A DNA stretch of 64,000 bases from Streptomyces sp. MNU76. GTDB lineage: Bacteria > Actinomycetota > Actinomycetes > Streptomycetales > Streptomycetaceae. The translations under genes were made by a program, and so were the position numbers. The notes under the pieces were generated by a model, which was not told the origin of the DNA, did no database searches, and saw nothing but the letters and a program-made list of their open reading frames with translations. Of this stretch, positions 49,944 to 57,841 are shown one piece after another; the first letter of the stretch is position 1, and each line of letters starts with the position of its first letter. Location: contig NZ_JAJKLK010000009.1 of the NCBI RefSeq assembly GCF_020982545.1, positions 186,001 to 250,000 of the forward strand, written 5' to 3'.

Positions 49944-50340
49944 AGCGAGCACGGGAGGGCCTTCTTTGGGCTGCTCCAACGCAGAGGGCGGGGACGCTGC
50001 AATCCCGCTAAAGGCCAGGTGGAACAGGGTTTCGGCCTGTACTGGCGAGGTGGCCCGGTGACCGCGAGCAACGGCCGGAGTGTGGGGACGTGCTCCCCCT
50101 TGCAGTGCGGTTCCTTGTTCCTTCGATCTTCGGGAGTTCCGATGCGTCAACGACAGCTTTGGGCGTCGCCGTGATGGACCAGCCGACGGCGCCTGTGCGG
50201 TAACTCGGTCCGCTTCTCTTCCAGCCTTCGCGGCGGCTCTGGCCGCGTCGGTTGCCTCCCCCGGCCGTCCGGTCCCGCGCTCGGTGCGGAAGCCGTACGG
50301 GCGGGGCGCGGGGAGCCGGATATTCCGACCCCAACGGCAA

Positions 50341-50370
50341 GCGCCCCCGGTGCTCGAACACCGGGGGCGC
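50341..50370 (+). terminator. Perfect hairpin before the spread operon
   Basis: GCGCCCCCGGTG / CACCGGGGGCGC, 12 bp, loop CTCGAA, 40 bases ahead of the first gene of the operon. It may isolate the operon from upstream transcription or act as an attenuator. Confidence 0.75.
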
Positions 50371-50409
50371 GGTTCGGGCCGTTGCCACCTTGCAGGGAGA
50401 ACACGACCC

Positions 50410-50679
50410 ATGGAATCCATCGTGACTGTTCAGGACGCTGTTACCGCGTTCGCCGACTTCATGGAGCCGACGGCGGCTGAGTTGGACGCGATCGAGCGGG
50501 AGATGCCCGTCATCCTGGCGGACGTCGACCTGTTGGACGCGCAAATCGTCACCCTCGACCGCACGCCGACCGAGCTGGACATCCGCCGTATCCGCCGGGC
50601 CCGCCGCCGGGCGCTGGCCGCCCGCGTCGCGCTGCTCAACCGCGCGGCCGGCGCGAGCCTTCCCGGCGGTGCCGCGTGA
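50410..50679 (+). CDS. DUF6284 family protein of integrative elements
   Basis: 89 residues from ATG 50410 (MESIVTVQDAVTAFADFMEP). The conserved core TAAELDAIEREMPVILADVD, LLDAQIVTLDRTPTELDIRR and RARRRALAARVALLNRAAGA is characteristic of a small family restricted to AICEs. It is a helical, basic protein without known activity. It begins a run of five genes with 4-base overlaps (50679/50676, 51128/51125, 51448/51445, 52296/52293), so it is translated as part of one operon. Confidence 0.82.
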   Translation: MESIVTVQDAVTAFADFMEPTAAELDAIEREMPVILADVDLLDAQIVTLDRTPTELDIRRIRRARRRALAARVALLNRAAGASLPGGAA

Positions 50680-51128
50680 GTGCCGCCGAACGGAACCTGA
50701 CCGCCGCGCACGCCGAGGTGAAGGCGGAGATCGCGCGGACCGACACCAAGACCGGGCTTCTGCTGGCTTTCATCGGCGCGGTGCTGGCCGGTGCGTGGAC
50801 GGTGGCCAAGGACGCCCCGCTGAACCTGCCCGCGTACATCGTGGGCGGGGGCGGCATGGTGGTGCTGGTCGCGGCGGCGGGTCTGCTGCTGCGGTCGGTG
50901 CGCCCCAACATCAAGGGACGCCATGGCTTCCCGCTGTGGGCGACGCTGACCGCCGAGGAGATCACGGCCACCCTCGCCGAGGACACCCTCAGTGCGGACA
51001 TCGCGGGTCTGTCCCGGCTGGCGGTCGCCAAGTTCACCGGTCTGCGCCGCGCGGTCGACCTGACCTGCGCGGGCGGCACGCTGCTCGTCCTCGCCGTCGT
51101 GGTCGCTGTGGTGGGGGGTGCGGCATGA
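50676..51128 (+). CDS. PycTM/Pycsar-effector-like membrane protein
   Basis: 150 residues from GTG 50676 (GTGA overlap). The leading helix AAERNLTAAHAEVKAEIART runs into DTKTGLLLAFIGAVLAGAWT, the signature region of the PycTM family (transmembrane effectors activated by cyclic pyrimidines). Two more hydrophobic segments are IVGGGGMVVLVAAAGLLLRS and LTCAGGTLLVLAVVVAVVGG. There is no pyrimidine cyclase gene in the window, and similar proteins occur in the spread operons of many Streptomyces elements. A membrane role in intramycelial spread is therefore as likely as defence. Confidence 0.78.
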   Translation: MSAAERNLTAAHAEVKAEIARTDTKTGLLLAFIGAVLAGAWTVAKDAPLNLPAYIVGGGGMVVLVAAAGLLLRSVRPNIKGRHGFPLWATLTAEEITATLAEDTLSADIAGLSRLAVAKFTGLRRAVDLTCAGGTLLVLAVVVAVVGGAA

Positions 51129-51448
51129 ACGGGATGCTCACGCTGGACGGCATGGCCGCGCCGTTGCGGGTGCTGCGGCTGCTGGCGGTCGACTTTGGTC
51201 ACCTGCCCGCGCCGAGCCTGGACCTGTCCAACGTCTACCCGGAGCGGCTGACGCTGCGCTTCCACGACGGGCTGCACGCGTTCGAGACGTGGCGCGAGGC
51301 CCTGGCCATACCGGCCGAGGACGTGACGCACCGGGTACAGGGGCAAGGCACGACGCGCGTGCTGGAGGCGTCGGCCGTGTACGCGGGCGCCGAGGTCCAC
51401 CTGTACGGCTACAGCGACGGCCCCACTCCCCTCGGGGGTGCGGCATGA
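51125..51448 (+). CDS. Hypothetical protein of the spread operon
   Basis: 107 residues from ATG 51125, overlapping its neighbours by four bases on both sides. MNGMLTLDGMAAPLRVLRLL, RLTLRFHDGLHAFETWREAL and TTRVLEASAVYAGAEVHLYG suggest a small alpha/beta protein without membrane segment. Homologues are found in the same operon position of other actinomycete elements; function unknown. Confidence 0.75.
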   Translation: MNGMLTLDGMAAPLRVLRLLAVDFGHLPAPSLDLSNVYPERLTLRFHDGLHAFETWREALAIPAEDVTHRVQGQGTTRVLEASAVYAGAEVHLYGYSDGPTPLGGAA

Positions 51449-52296
51449 GGGGAAAGACCGTTCTTCCCGCCGTCGCGATGACGGCGGTGTCCATGGTCCT
51501 GACCCTGGCCGTGGTGCTGATGTGGCTGGGCACGGCGATGCCGTGGCCGGTCGCGCTGGTCGTCGGTCTGGGGATCGACGGCGGATGGCTGGCCACCCTC
51601 GCCTACGAGCGCAGGTTGGCCGCGCAGGGCGACCACAACCGCACGGTGACCGCCGTCGGCTGGTCGTTCGGTCTGGTCGCCACCGGTGTTCTCGTCGCGC
51701 ACGCGCTCACCGCCGAGACTTCCGTCGGCGCGTGGCTGGCCGTGGCCTGGCTGCCGGTCGCGGCCAAAGCCTTGTGGCTGGTTCACGGGCTGTGGGAGCG
51801 CACTGCGCTCACCCCTTCCGCGCTCGGTGCGATCCGGGGAATCCAGCAAGAGGCCCGCGACGAAGCGGCCGTTGCCCGCGCCCGGCTGCGGGCGGAAGCG
51901 GCCACCGAGGAGACCCGGCTGACGGCCGTGACGCAGGCCGGTGCCCGCGTCGCACGCGTCCAGGCCAAGACCGCCGCCACCCTCGCCGGGGCGTGGTCGA
52001 CGCTGGAAGCGGCGCGGGACGGCGAGGACACCGGCAGGGCGCTGACCAGCGTGACGACCCGCGTCACACCCGGCGTCACGCCCCGGTGGGAACTGCCCGT
52101 GTGGGGCCCCACCGAACCCCTCGCGCTGGAGTCGGCACCCGCGCTCACCGACGCTCAGCTCGACGCGCTGGTCGACGAGGTCCGCCACAGCCAGACGCCC
52201 GCGCTGTCCTACCGGGAGATGTCCGCCCGGTTCCGCGCGGCCGGTCACTCCGCATCCGAGGTCCGGCTTCGGGCCGCCTGGAAGAGGGTCGCGTGA
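51445..52296 (+). CDS. SpdB-like membrane protein (plasmid spread)
   Basis: 283 residues from ATG 51445 (ATGA overlap). Four hydrophobic helices at about 7-27, 32-50, 72-95 and 98-118 (AVAMTAVSMVLTLAVVLMWL, PWPVALVVGLGIDGGWLATL, VAWLPVAAKALWLVHGLWER), then a long helical region rich in Ala/Glu/Arg (ARDEAAVARARLRAEAATEE) and a C-terminal winged-helix-like end (LSYREMSARFRAAGHSASEV). This matches the SpdB family that helps conjugating DNA move across septa within the recipient mycelium. The DNA-binding-like tail fits reports of SpdB proteins binding DNA. Confidence 0.85.
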   Translation: MRGKTVLPAVAMTAVSMVLTLAVVLMWLGTAMPWPVALVVGLGIDGGWLATLAYERRLAAQGDHNRTVTAVGWSFGLVATGVLVAHALTAETSVGAWLAVAWLPVAAKALWLVHGLWERTALTPSALGAIRGIQQEARDEAAVARARLRAEAATEETRLTAVTQAGARVARVQAKTAATLAGAWSTLEAARDGEDTGRALTSVTTRVTPGVTPRWELPVWGPTEPLALESAPALTDAQLDALVDEVRHSQTPALSYREMSARFRAAGHSASEVRLRAAWKRVA

Positions 52297-53432
52297 CGGG
52301 GGCGCTGCGGATCGGCTCGCTGTGCACCGGTTACGGCGGGCTGGACATGGCCGTGCAGTCCGTGTTCGGCGGTGAGCTGGCGTGGGTCGCGGACGTCGAC
52401 CCGGGCGCGAGCCGCATCCTGGCCCACCGGCACCCCGGGGTGCCCAACCTCGGGGACATCACGGCTGTCGACTGGCGCGGCGTCGGGCCGGTCGATGTGG
52501 TCTGCGGCGGGTATCCGTGCCAGCCGTTCAGCTCCGCCGGCAAACGGAAGGGAACCGCCGATGCCCGGCACATCTGGCCCCACATCGCCCGTGCCCTTGG
52601 CGTTCTACGACCCCGCTACGCGGTCTTTGAGAACGTCGCAGGGCACCTTTCTCTCGGATTCGACGCCGTCCTCGCTGACCTTGCCGCCCTCGGGTTCGAT
52701 GCGCGGTGGTGCACTCTTCGCGCATCTGACGTGGGCGCGGCTCACCAGCGAAACCGGCTCTTCGTCCTCGCCTGGCCTGCCGACTCCGGCAGCGAGGGAC
52801 TGGCGGGGAGGCGGACAGAGGGGGCAGCTTCCCACCGCCGTGGCCTCGCTGCTGCCGACCCCGTCGACCTCGGAGAACACCGGTCCCGGGCACGCGGCAC
52901 AGGGCGGCATGAACCTGCGGCACGTCGTCTCCCTGCTGCCCACCCCGCTGGTCGGGGACTCCAAGGGCGCCCGTCAGGCGACGGCGCCCAACCCCCGCAG
53001 CAGCTCACCGACGCTGACGGACCTGACGTTCAGCGGGGCACTGCTGCCGACCCCGCGCGCGTCGGAGAACGAGAACCGGCAGACGAAGCGCACCCCGTCG
53101 CAGGAAGCCGGGACGCACGGCAAGTGCCTGGCTGCGGAAGTGGCGAGCCTGCCGGACCCGGCGCCGACTTCGGCGAGTACGGCCCGGCCATCGCGCGCTG
53201 GGAAAGGGTCCTCGGGCGCCCCGCTCCCCGGCCAACTGACGCTGTGGGACGGCTGAACCCGCCCTTCGTCGAATGGCTCATGGGCCTGGAACCCGGCCAC
53301 GTCACCGACGTCCCCGGCCTGTCCCGCTCCGCACAGCTCAAAGCACTGGGCAACGGCGTGGTCCCCCAACAGGCCGTGGCCGCACTCCACTTCCTCACAC
53401 GCGCCGCCCTGCCCTCCCGCGTTGCCGCCTGA
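52293..53432 (+). CDS. C5 cytosine DNA methyltransferase, middle part out of frame
   Basis: GTG 52293 overlaps the spdB-like stop. N-terminal motifs are intact: LRIGSLCTGYGGLDMAVQSV, catalytic PCQ in CGGYPCQPFSSAGKRKG (Cys76), VFENVAGHLS and QRNRLFVLAWPA. From about 52780 to 53160 the protein-like sequence is in the +1 frame (LLPTPSTSENTGPGHAAQGG, LLPTPLVGDSKGARQATAPN, LLPTPRASENENRQTKRTPS), the typical LLPTP-repeat target-recognition insert of phage-like Dcm enzymes. After 53160 the first frame resumes with DFGEYGPAIARWERVLGRPA and LKALGNGVVPQQAVAALHFL. Because of GC bias the first frame stays open throughout, so a 379-residue product would be made, but with a scrambled recognition domain. 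Confidence 0.85.
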   Translation: MTGALRIGSLCTGYGGLDMAVQSVFGGELAWVADVDPGASRILAHRHPGVPNLGDITAVDWRGVGPVDVVCGGYPCQPFSSAGKRKGTADARHIWPHIARALGVLRPRYAVFENVAGHLSLGFDAVLADLAALGFDARWCTLRASDVGAAHQRNRLFVLAWPADSGSEGLAGRRTEGAASHRRGLAAADPVDLGEHRSRARGTGRHEPAARRLPAAHPAGRGLQGRPSGDGAQPPQQLTDADGPDVQRGTAADPARVGEREPADEAHPVAGSRDARQVPGCGSGEPAGPGADFGEYGPAIARWERVLGRPAPRPTDAVGRLNPPFVEWLMGLEPGHVTDVPGLSRSAQLKALGNGVVPQQAVAALHFLTRAALPSRVAA

Positions 53433-53500
53433 GCTGCGGCAACGGATGCAGGAACCCACGCAAGCTCGCCCGTCCATCACACCCCAAGGAGAAACCTCTG

Positions 53501-53818
53501 ATGGGTAACGCCGACATCCGCCGCCTCGACCGCGAGATCGGGCGGACCACGAAGAAGCTGGAAGCGGTCCGCCGGGGCGAGTGGTGGCCGCTGACCAGCC
53601 GCGAACGACTGTCGATGACCCGCGCCATGGCTGGCGGCGCGCGCAGCGTCCACAAGGGCCGCAGCACGGCCGGTGCCGAGGACCGCATGGACTCCATCGG
53701 CTCCGCCGCCGAGACGCGGCTGAACGCCGAGCTGGCCGCACTGCACGGCGAGCGTCAGCGCCTGATCACCGAGGCCGCCCGCGCCAAGGCCGCCAAGAAG
53801 TCCTCCGGCTGGTTCTGA
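53501..53818 (+). CDS. Basic coiled-coil hypothetical protein
   Basis: 105 residues from ATG 53501, with AAGGAG nine bases upstream. MGNADIRRLDREIGRTTKKL, RSVHKGRSTAGAEDRMDSIG and LNAELAALHGERQRLITEAA form two charged helices with a Lys/Ala-rich end. It sits between the methyltransferase and the Tra gene in the transfer operon and occurs in the same place in other elements; no function is known. Confidence 0.72.
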   Translation: MGNADIRRLDREIGRTTKKLEAVRRGEWWPLTSRERLSMTRAMAGGARSVHKGRSTAGAEDRMDSIGSAAETRLNAELAALHGERQRLITEAARAKAAKKSSGWF

Positions 53819-53930
53819 CCAGCCCCAACCCGCGCACGCCGGGGTGGCCGCCCCCGCCACGGACACGGCCACCCCGGCCTCTCTCCCTCAACTCCCGCCC
53901 CGTATCGGGGCAGTCAGGAGCAGTTCCAGC

Positions 53931-56051
53931 ATGTCTGAGAACGTCGTTCACCTCCACAAGCCCACCGACACCCCGACCCTCGACGGCACAGCGCCGACCG
54001 TGCTCACCGTGGTCCCCGACGTCCCGCCGGCGCGGCCGATGCCTCTGTGGGTGCGCTCCGGCCGCGCGGTGAAATCGGCCGTCACGCACGAGCGGACCGG
54101 TGCCACGGTGCGGGCGGTGGCCCGGCACGGCGCCTATACGTTCAATGGCGGGCGGATCGTGGCCCGCCGCACCTGGGACGGCAAGACCGGCGCCCGGTAC
54201 GAGCGGATGATCCGTGCGGCGGAAGCCGCGGGGAACCTGGAAGCGGCGGAGGAGTGGGAGGAGCGCCTGCAGCGCTTCCGCGCCGCCCGCCACCATCGCC
54301 GCATGGACCTGCTGCACTCCCCCATGGAAGCGGCCAAGGGCGTGGCCGTCGGTGCCGGGATGAGCATCGGTGTCCTGGTCGCGCTCGGGGTCGTGATGGC
54401 CGTCAACAACGGCGACATCGCGGACGTGATCACCCCGTTGTCGGCGACCATCGACTTCATCGCCCTGCTCATCCGGATCGTCCAGGTCGTGTGGGGCCCG
54501 GCGCTCACCATCGGACCGTTCCTCGCCCTGCTCGCCCTGTGGGCCGTCGGCAGCAAGCAGCAGGCCGCACCCGCATGGGCGCTGCCCGCGAATGTCCGGA
54601 CGGGCGAAGGTGAGCCGATCACCCCGTCCATCGTGGTCAAGGCGCTGCGCGACCTCGGGGTTCCCGCGCTGCGCAACGCCATCAAGGAGATGGGGGATGC
54701 CGGGGCGTCCATGCTCGGTCCGATCCGGATCGCCGGATGCGGCATCGAGGTCGACGTCACGCTTCCGTCCGGGGTGTCGACGATCGAGGTACAGAACCGG
54801 CGGCGCAAGCTAGCGGAGAACCTGACCCGGCACGAGCACGAAGTGTTCATCACGATCCCGCAGGCCGCGCGCACGGTGCGGCTGTGGGTGGCCGACTCGG
54901 GTGCGCTGGACGAGCCGATCGGCCCGTCCCCGCTGGTCACCGACGAGACGATGACCGCCGACTACGCCAAGGGCCGCGCCCCGTGGGGTCAGGACCTGCG
55001 CGGCGACGCTGCGAGCCTGAGCCTGTACCAGCGCCACCTCCTGATCACCGGTCTGTCCAACCAGGGCAAGACCGTGGCCCTGCGCTCCCTCGCTCTGTGG
55101 GTCGCGCTGGACAAGTCGGTGCAGTTCCTCATGGGTGACCTCAAGGGCGTGGGTGACTGGGCCATGTTCGATGGTCTGGCCACCACCTTGATCCAGGGCC
55201 CGACGGATGAGCACGTGATCCAGGTGACGGAGATGGTGGAGGGCGCGGTGGAGGAGATGAACCGCCGTATCCAGGCGCCGCCCGGCACGGTGTTCCCGCC
55301 GCTGATCGTGCTGGTGGACGAGGCGCAGGTGGCGTTCATGTGCCCGGCCGTGGACGAGGACAAGCGGCCCTACGGCGGTTCCAAGGCCAAGTCCCGGTAC
55401 TTCATGGCCGTCCGCAAGATCCACAACCAGGGCCGTGCGGTGAACGTGCTGATGTGGCAGGGCACCCAGGACCCCACCGACCAGAACCTCCCCAAGCTGG
55501 TCCGCGAGGGCGCCCACACCCGCGCATCCCTCGCGCTCGGCACCGAGTCGCAGGCCCGCATGGCTCTCGGAGACAAGGCCGTCGACGGCGGCGCGGCTCC
55601 GAACATGCTGCGTCCGGGCCTGGACCGGGGAACGCTGGTCGTCGCCTCCGACGGCATCGCCATTCCGGCCGGACAGGCGTCGATCACGGTGCGCACGCAC
55701 TACATCGACGACGACGCGGCCGAAGCCCTCACCGACCGGGCCAAGGCACTCCGGGACGGCGTCACCACCCTGCACGTGATCGAGCGGGGCGAGGACCGTG
55801 ACCCGCTCGCCGACATCGCCGGCGTGGTCGGCGACGCTGCGCGGGTGCGCACGCAGGACGTCCTCAAGCGGCTCGCGCTGCTGAACGAGGACGCCTACGG
55901 CAAGTGGTCGTTCATCGATCTGAAGCGCGTCCTGGACGGCACCGGCGCGGAGCCGTACAAGTCCGACGGCGTCATGGTCATCGGCCGCGACCGCCTCACC
56001 CGCGCCCTCGCCAACCACGACGAGACGGGTTCCGCTTCCACCGCCGAATGA
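53931..56051 (+). CDS. Tra/TraB-type FtsK/SpoIIIE DNA translocase
   Basis: 706 residues from ATG 53931, with AGGAG upstream. Two membrane helices (about 136-158 and 172-206) are followed by the motor domain: Walker A GLSNQGKT (374-381), DLKGVGDWAMFDGL, Walker B LIVLVDEAQ (Asp463-Glu464), and MWQGTQDPTDQNLPKLVREG. The C-terminal 90 residues (VRTQDVLKRLALLNEDAYGK, FIDLKRVLDGTGAEPYKSDG) form a winged helix like that of TraB, which reads 8-bp repeats in the clt locus. The protein pumps double-stranded DNA between mycelia. An octamer cluster begins 24 bases after its stop. Confidence 0.94.
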   Translation: MSENVVHLHKPTDTPTLDGTAPTVLTVVPDVPPARPMPLWVRSGRAVKSAVTHERTGATVRAVARHGAYTFNGGRIVARRTWDGKTGARYERMIRAAEAAGNLEAAEEWEERLQRFRAARHHRRMDLLHSPMEAAKGVAVGAGMSIGVLVALGVVMAVNNGDIADVITPLSATIDFIALLIRIVQVVWGPALTIGPFLALLALWAVGSKQQAAPAWALPANVRTGEGEPITPSIVVKALRDLGVPALRNAIKEMGDAGASMLGPIRIAGCGIEVDVTLPSGVSTIEVQNRRRKLAENLTRHEHEVFITIPQAARTVRLWVADSGALDEPIGPSPLVTDETMTADYAKGRAPWGQDLRGDAASLSLYQRHLLITGLSNQGKTVALRSLALWVALDKSVQFLMGDLKGVGDWAMFDGLATTLIQGPTDEHVIQVTEMVEGAVEEMNRRIQAPPGTVFPPLIVLVDEAQVAFMCPAVDEDKRPYGGSKAKSRYFMAVRKIHNQGRAVNVLMWQGTQDPTDQNLPKLVREGAHTRASLALGTESQARMALGDKAVDGGAAPNMLRPGLDRGTLVVASDGIAIPAGQASITVRTHYIDDDAAEALTDRAKALRDGVTTLHVIERGEDRDPLADIAGVVGDAARVRTQDVLKRLALLNEDAYGKWSFIDLKRVLDGTGAEPYKSDGVMVIGRDRLTRALANHDETGSASTAE

Positions 56052-56074
56052 CAGGGGGCGCACCCCGTCCGGGT

Positions 56075-56231
56075 CAGGGAGGCAGGGAGAACTCCCTGAA
56101 CCCCTCCCTGACCCGCCTCCCTGCACCTGACCTGCGCGAATGATCAGTCAGGGAGGCAGGGAGGGCCGCAGGTCAGCACCCCTGAAACCCCCTCCACACG
56201 CCTCCCGCAAGGGGGTGGTTCCGCCTCCCTG
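56075..56231. other. Candidate clt transfer locus: CAGGGAGG octamer cluster
   Basis: CAGGGAGG occurs exactly at 56075, 56149 and 56157 on the plus strand and at 56103-56110, 56116-56123 and 56224-56231 on the minus strand; 56083 and 56091 carry 7-of-8 matches. The cluster follows the tra gene directly, as clt does in Streptomyces conjugative plasmids, where TraB recognises clustered 8-bp repeats. Confidence 0.7.
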
Positions 56232-56255
56232 AACGACTCGGAGAAGGGATTCCGC

Positions 56256-56567
56256 ATGTCGCACCGTGACCCGCCGGGGATCATCGCCCCGCACATACCC
56301 GCCGACGACTGGCGCCGCGCCGAAGCCACCGGGGCCCCGCTCGTCATCGTCGTCCAGGCCACCGACAGCACCAGCATCCCGTGGCGCCGCGTCCTGATCG
56401 CGTTCGGCGTCGCCGGGGCCGCAGCGGTCGGCACGTGGGGCCTGGTCGTCGCGCTGTGCACGCTGCTCGACGCCACCGCCGACGCTGTCACCGCCATCGC
56501 CACCGCCGCAGGACCCATCGGCGTCGGCGGCATCACCTTCCGCCTCGCCCGCTCCAAGGGCGCCTAG
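56256..56567 (+). CDS. Small membrane protein of the transfer module
   Basis: 103 residues from ATG 56256 (MSHRDPPGIIAPHIPADDWR). Hydrophobic segments VLIAFGVAGAAAVGTWGLVV and VTAIATAAGPIGVGGITFRL suggest two membrane helices with a short cytoplasmic tail. It follows the octamer cluster and is closed by a terminator. A Spd-type accessory function is likely from position; no family was recognised with certainty. Confidence 0.72.
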   Translation: MSHRDPPGIIAPHIPADDWRRAEATGAPLVIVVQATDSTSIPWRRVLIAFGVAGAAAVGTWGLVVALCTLLDATADAVTAIATAAGPIGVGGITFRLARSKGA

Positions 56568-56574
56568 CTACGCC

Positions 56575-56613
56575 AAGGGCGGCCCCCGTCTCGCCAAAGC
56601 CGGGGCCGCCCTT
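56575..56613 (+). terminator. Terminator of the transfer operon
   Basis: AAGGGCGGCCCC / GGGGCCGCCCTT, 12 bp, 15-base loop, eight bases after the stop of the membrane protein gene. It divides the transfer and replication modules. Confidence 0.85.
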
Positions 56614-56654
56614 GTCCAACCCGTCCTCAACAGACCTGTTGGAGGTCTCCCAGC

Positions 56655-57524
56655 ATGACGCAACCGACCCCCCTCCGGCGAGCGCTCGCCCTCGCCACGC
56701 ACGGCGTGCCCGTGCTGCCCCTGCGGGCAGGGAAGGTGCCGTTCGGCAACTGCCCCGACTGCGTCGACAACGCGTGCGGCGGCCGGCCGAACATGAAGAC
56801 CCCCGGAGCCTGCGCCTGCCCGCGCCCGTGCCACGGCTGGGCCGCCGCGACCACCGACCCGGTCGTCCTCGCCTCCCTGCCATGGGCCACGGCGTGGCGT
56901 CGGGCCGCCGCCGTCGCCTACCACCCCGGCGGCGCCGAACTGACCGTGGTCGACCTCGACAACGCCGACGCCGTCGACTGGGCCCGCGCCACTCTGCCCA
57001 CCACGCTCACCGTGCCCACCACGCGCGGTGAGCACTGGATCTACCGGGGCGTGATGCGTTCGGCCAACAACGTCCGCCCCGGCGTCGACGTGAAGTCCCA
57101 CATGCAGTACGCCCGTTGGCTAGGCCACGGCACCGGCCACACGACCGTGCTCCCGGCGGCCGTGCGCGCGCTGGTCGTGAAGGAAGACACCACCCTCGCG
57201 CGCGCAGGGGTGGTGTCTTCCATCCGCGCCCCGTGGGACCGCAGCGTGGCCACCGGGTGCCGCCATACCGAGCGCTACGTCCGCACCGGTCTCGAACGCG
57301 GCCTCGCCCTCGTACGGGCCCGCACCCAATCCGGCGCCGGATCACAGACGTTCGGTGTCGCCCGGTTCCTCGCCGTCCAACACACCGCCTGCCCCGGCCC
57401 GTGCGCGCTGGACGTCCTCGGGGAGGAGATCGTGGCCGCCGCCGTCGCCGTGGGCGTCCCCGAGACCTACGCCCGCCGCGCGGTCACCAACGGCCTTGAG
57501 ACGACTTCCGGGCGTGCGGCATGA
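56655..57524 (+). CDS. Bifunctional DNA primase/polymerase of the element
   Basis: 289 residues from ATG 56655, with GGAGG upstream. MTQPTPLRRALALATHGVPV and LPLRAGKVPFG open the Prim-Pol fold; the catalytic carboxylates are in ELTVVDLDNADAV (Asp100, Asp102), followed by the GEHWIYRG segment and GVDVKSHMQYARWLGHGTGH. A Cys-rich insert (Cys33, 36, 41, 53, 55, 59) replaces the usual short loop and may bind zinc. With the P4-type helicase encoded two genes later it should start replication of the excised circle. The frameshifted gene at 44056 is its chromosomal relative, with the same Cys/His insert in shorter form. Confidence 0.88.
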   Translation: MTQPTPLRRALALATHGVPVLPLRAGKVPFGNCPDCVDNACGGRPNMKTPGACACPRPCHGWAAATTDPVVLASLPWATAWRRAAAVAYHPGGAELTVVDLDNADAVDWARATLPTTLTVPTTRGEHWIYRGVMRSANNVRPGVDVKSHMQYARWLGHGTGHTTVLPAAVRALVVKEDTTLARAGVVSSIRAPWDRSVATGCRHTERYVRTGLERGLALVRARTQSGAGSQTFGVARFLAVQHTACPGPCALDVLGEEIVAAAVAVGVPETYARRAVTNGLETTSGRAA

Positions 57525-57841
57525 ACAAAGCACCCCGAAACCCCGAAAACGAGCCTCAGGGCGCCGTACAGGGCCCGCCACGGCCGACCGTGGGCGAACC
57601 AAAGGACGTCGCCCGCAAGGGCGTCCTTTCTGCCGTTGGCTCTCACCCGCAGACGGTCAGCGTCACCGGCATCACCCCGGGCTTGCAGATCCAGTGCGCC
57701 GGCGTGCCGGTCGCGGACTGGCTGTGTACCTGCGGGCAGCACGAACGCGCCCGGGGCCGTACCGCCGTCCTCCGGCTGGCCGCCCGCGTCATCGTCGGCA
57801 TCTGCCACCACACCACCGCCGAAGGGAGGACGGCAGCATGA
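57521..57841 (+). CDS. Hypothetical protein between the replication genes
   Basis: 106 residues from ATG 57521, overlapping both neighbours by four bases (ATGA). The N-terminal 45 residues are polar and Pro-rich; the rest, TVSVTGITPGLQIQCAGVPV and ADWLCTCGQHERARGRTAVL, contains a CxC...H cluster that could bind zinc. The tight coupling suggests a part in replication, perhaps as single-strand or primase accessory; there is no direct evidence. Confidence 0.72.
   Translation: MNKAPRNPENEPQGAVQGPPRPTVGEPKDVARKGVLSAVGSHPQTVSVTGITPGLQIQCAGVPVADWLCTCGQHERARGRTAVLRLAARVIVGICHHTTAEGRTAA

Noticed and set aside
49668..50420. Minus-strand gene covering the GntR operators
   Set aside because: The frame overlaps the repressor gene and its operators, and the product is unlike any family; GC-bias artefact.
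52293..53432. Programmed ribosomal frameshifting in the methyltransferase
   Set aside because: No slippery heptamer or stimulatory structure was recognised at the switch points and two opposite shifts would be needed; an indel pair is simpler.
50676..53432. Complete Pycsar or restriction-modification defence system
   Set aside because: No pyrimidine cyclase and no restriction endonuclease gene is next to the PycTM-like or methyltransferase gene; both fit the spread operon layout.
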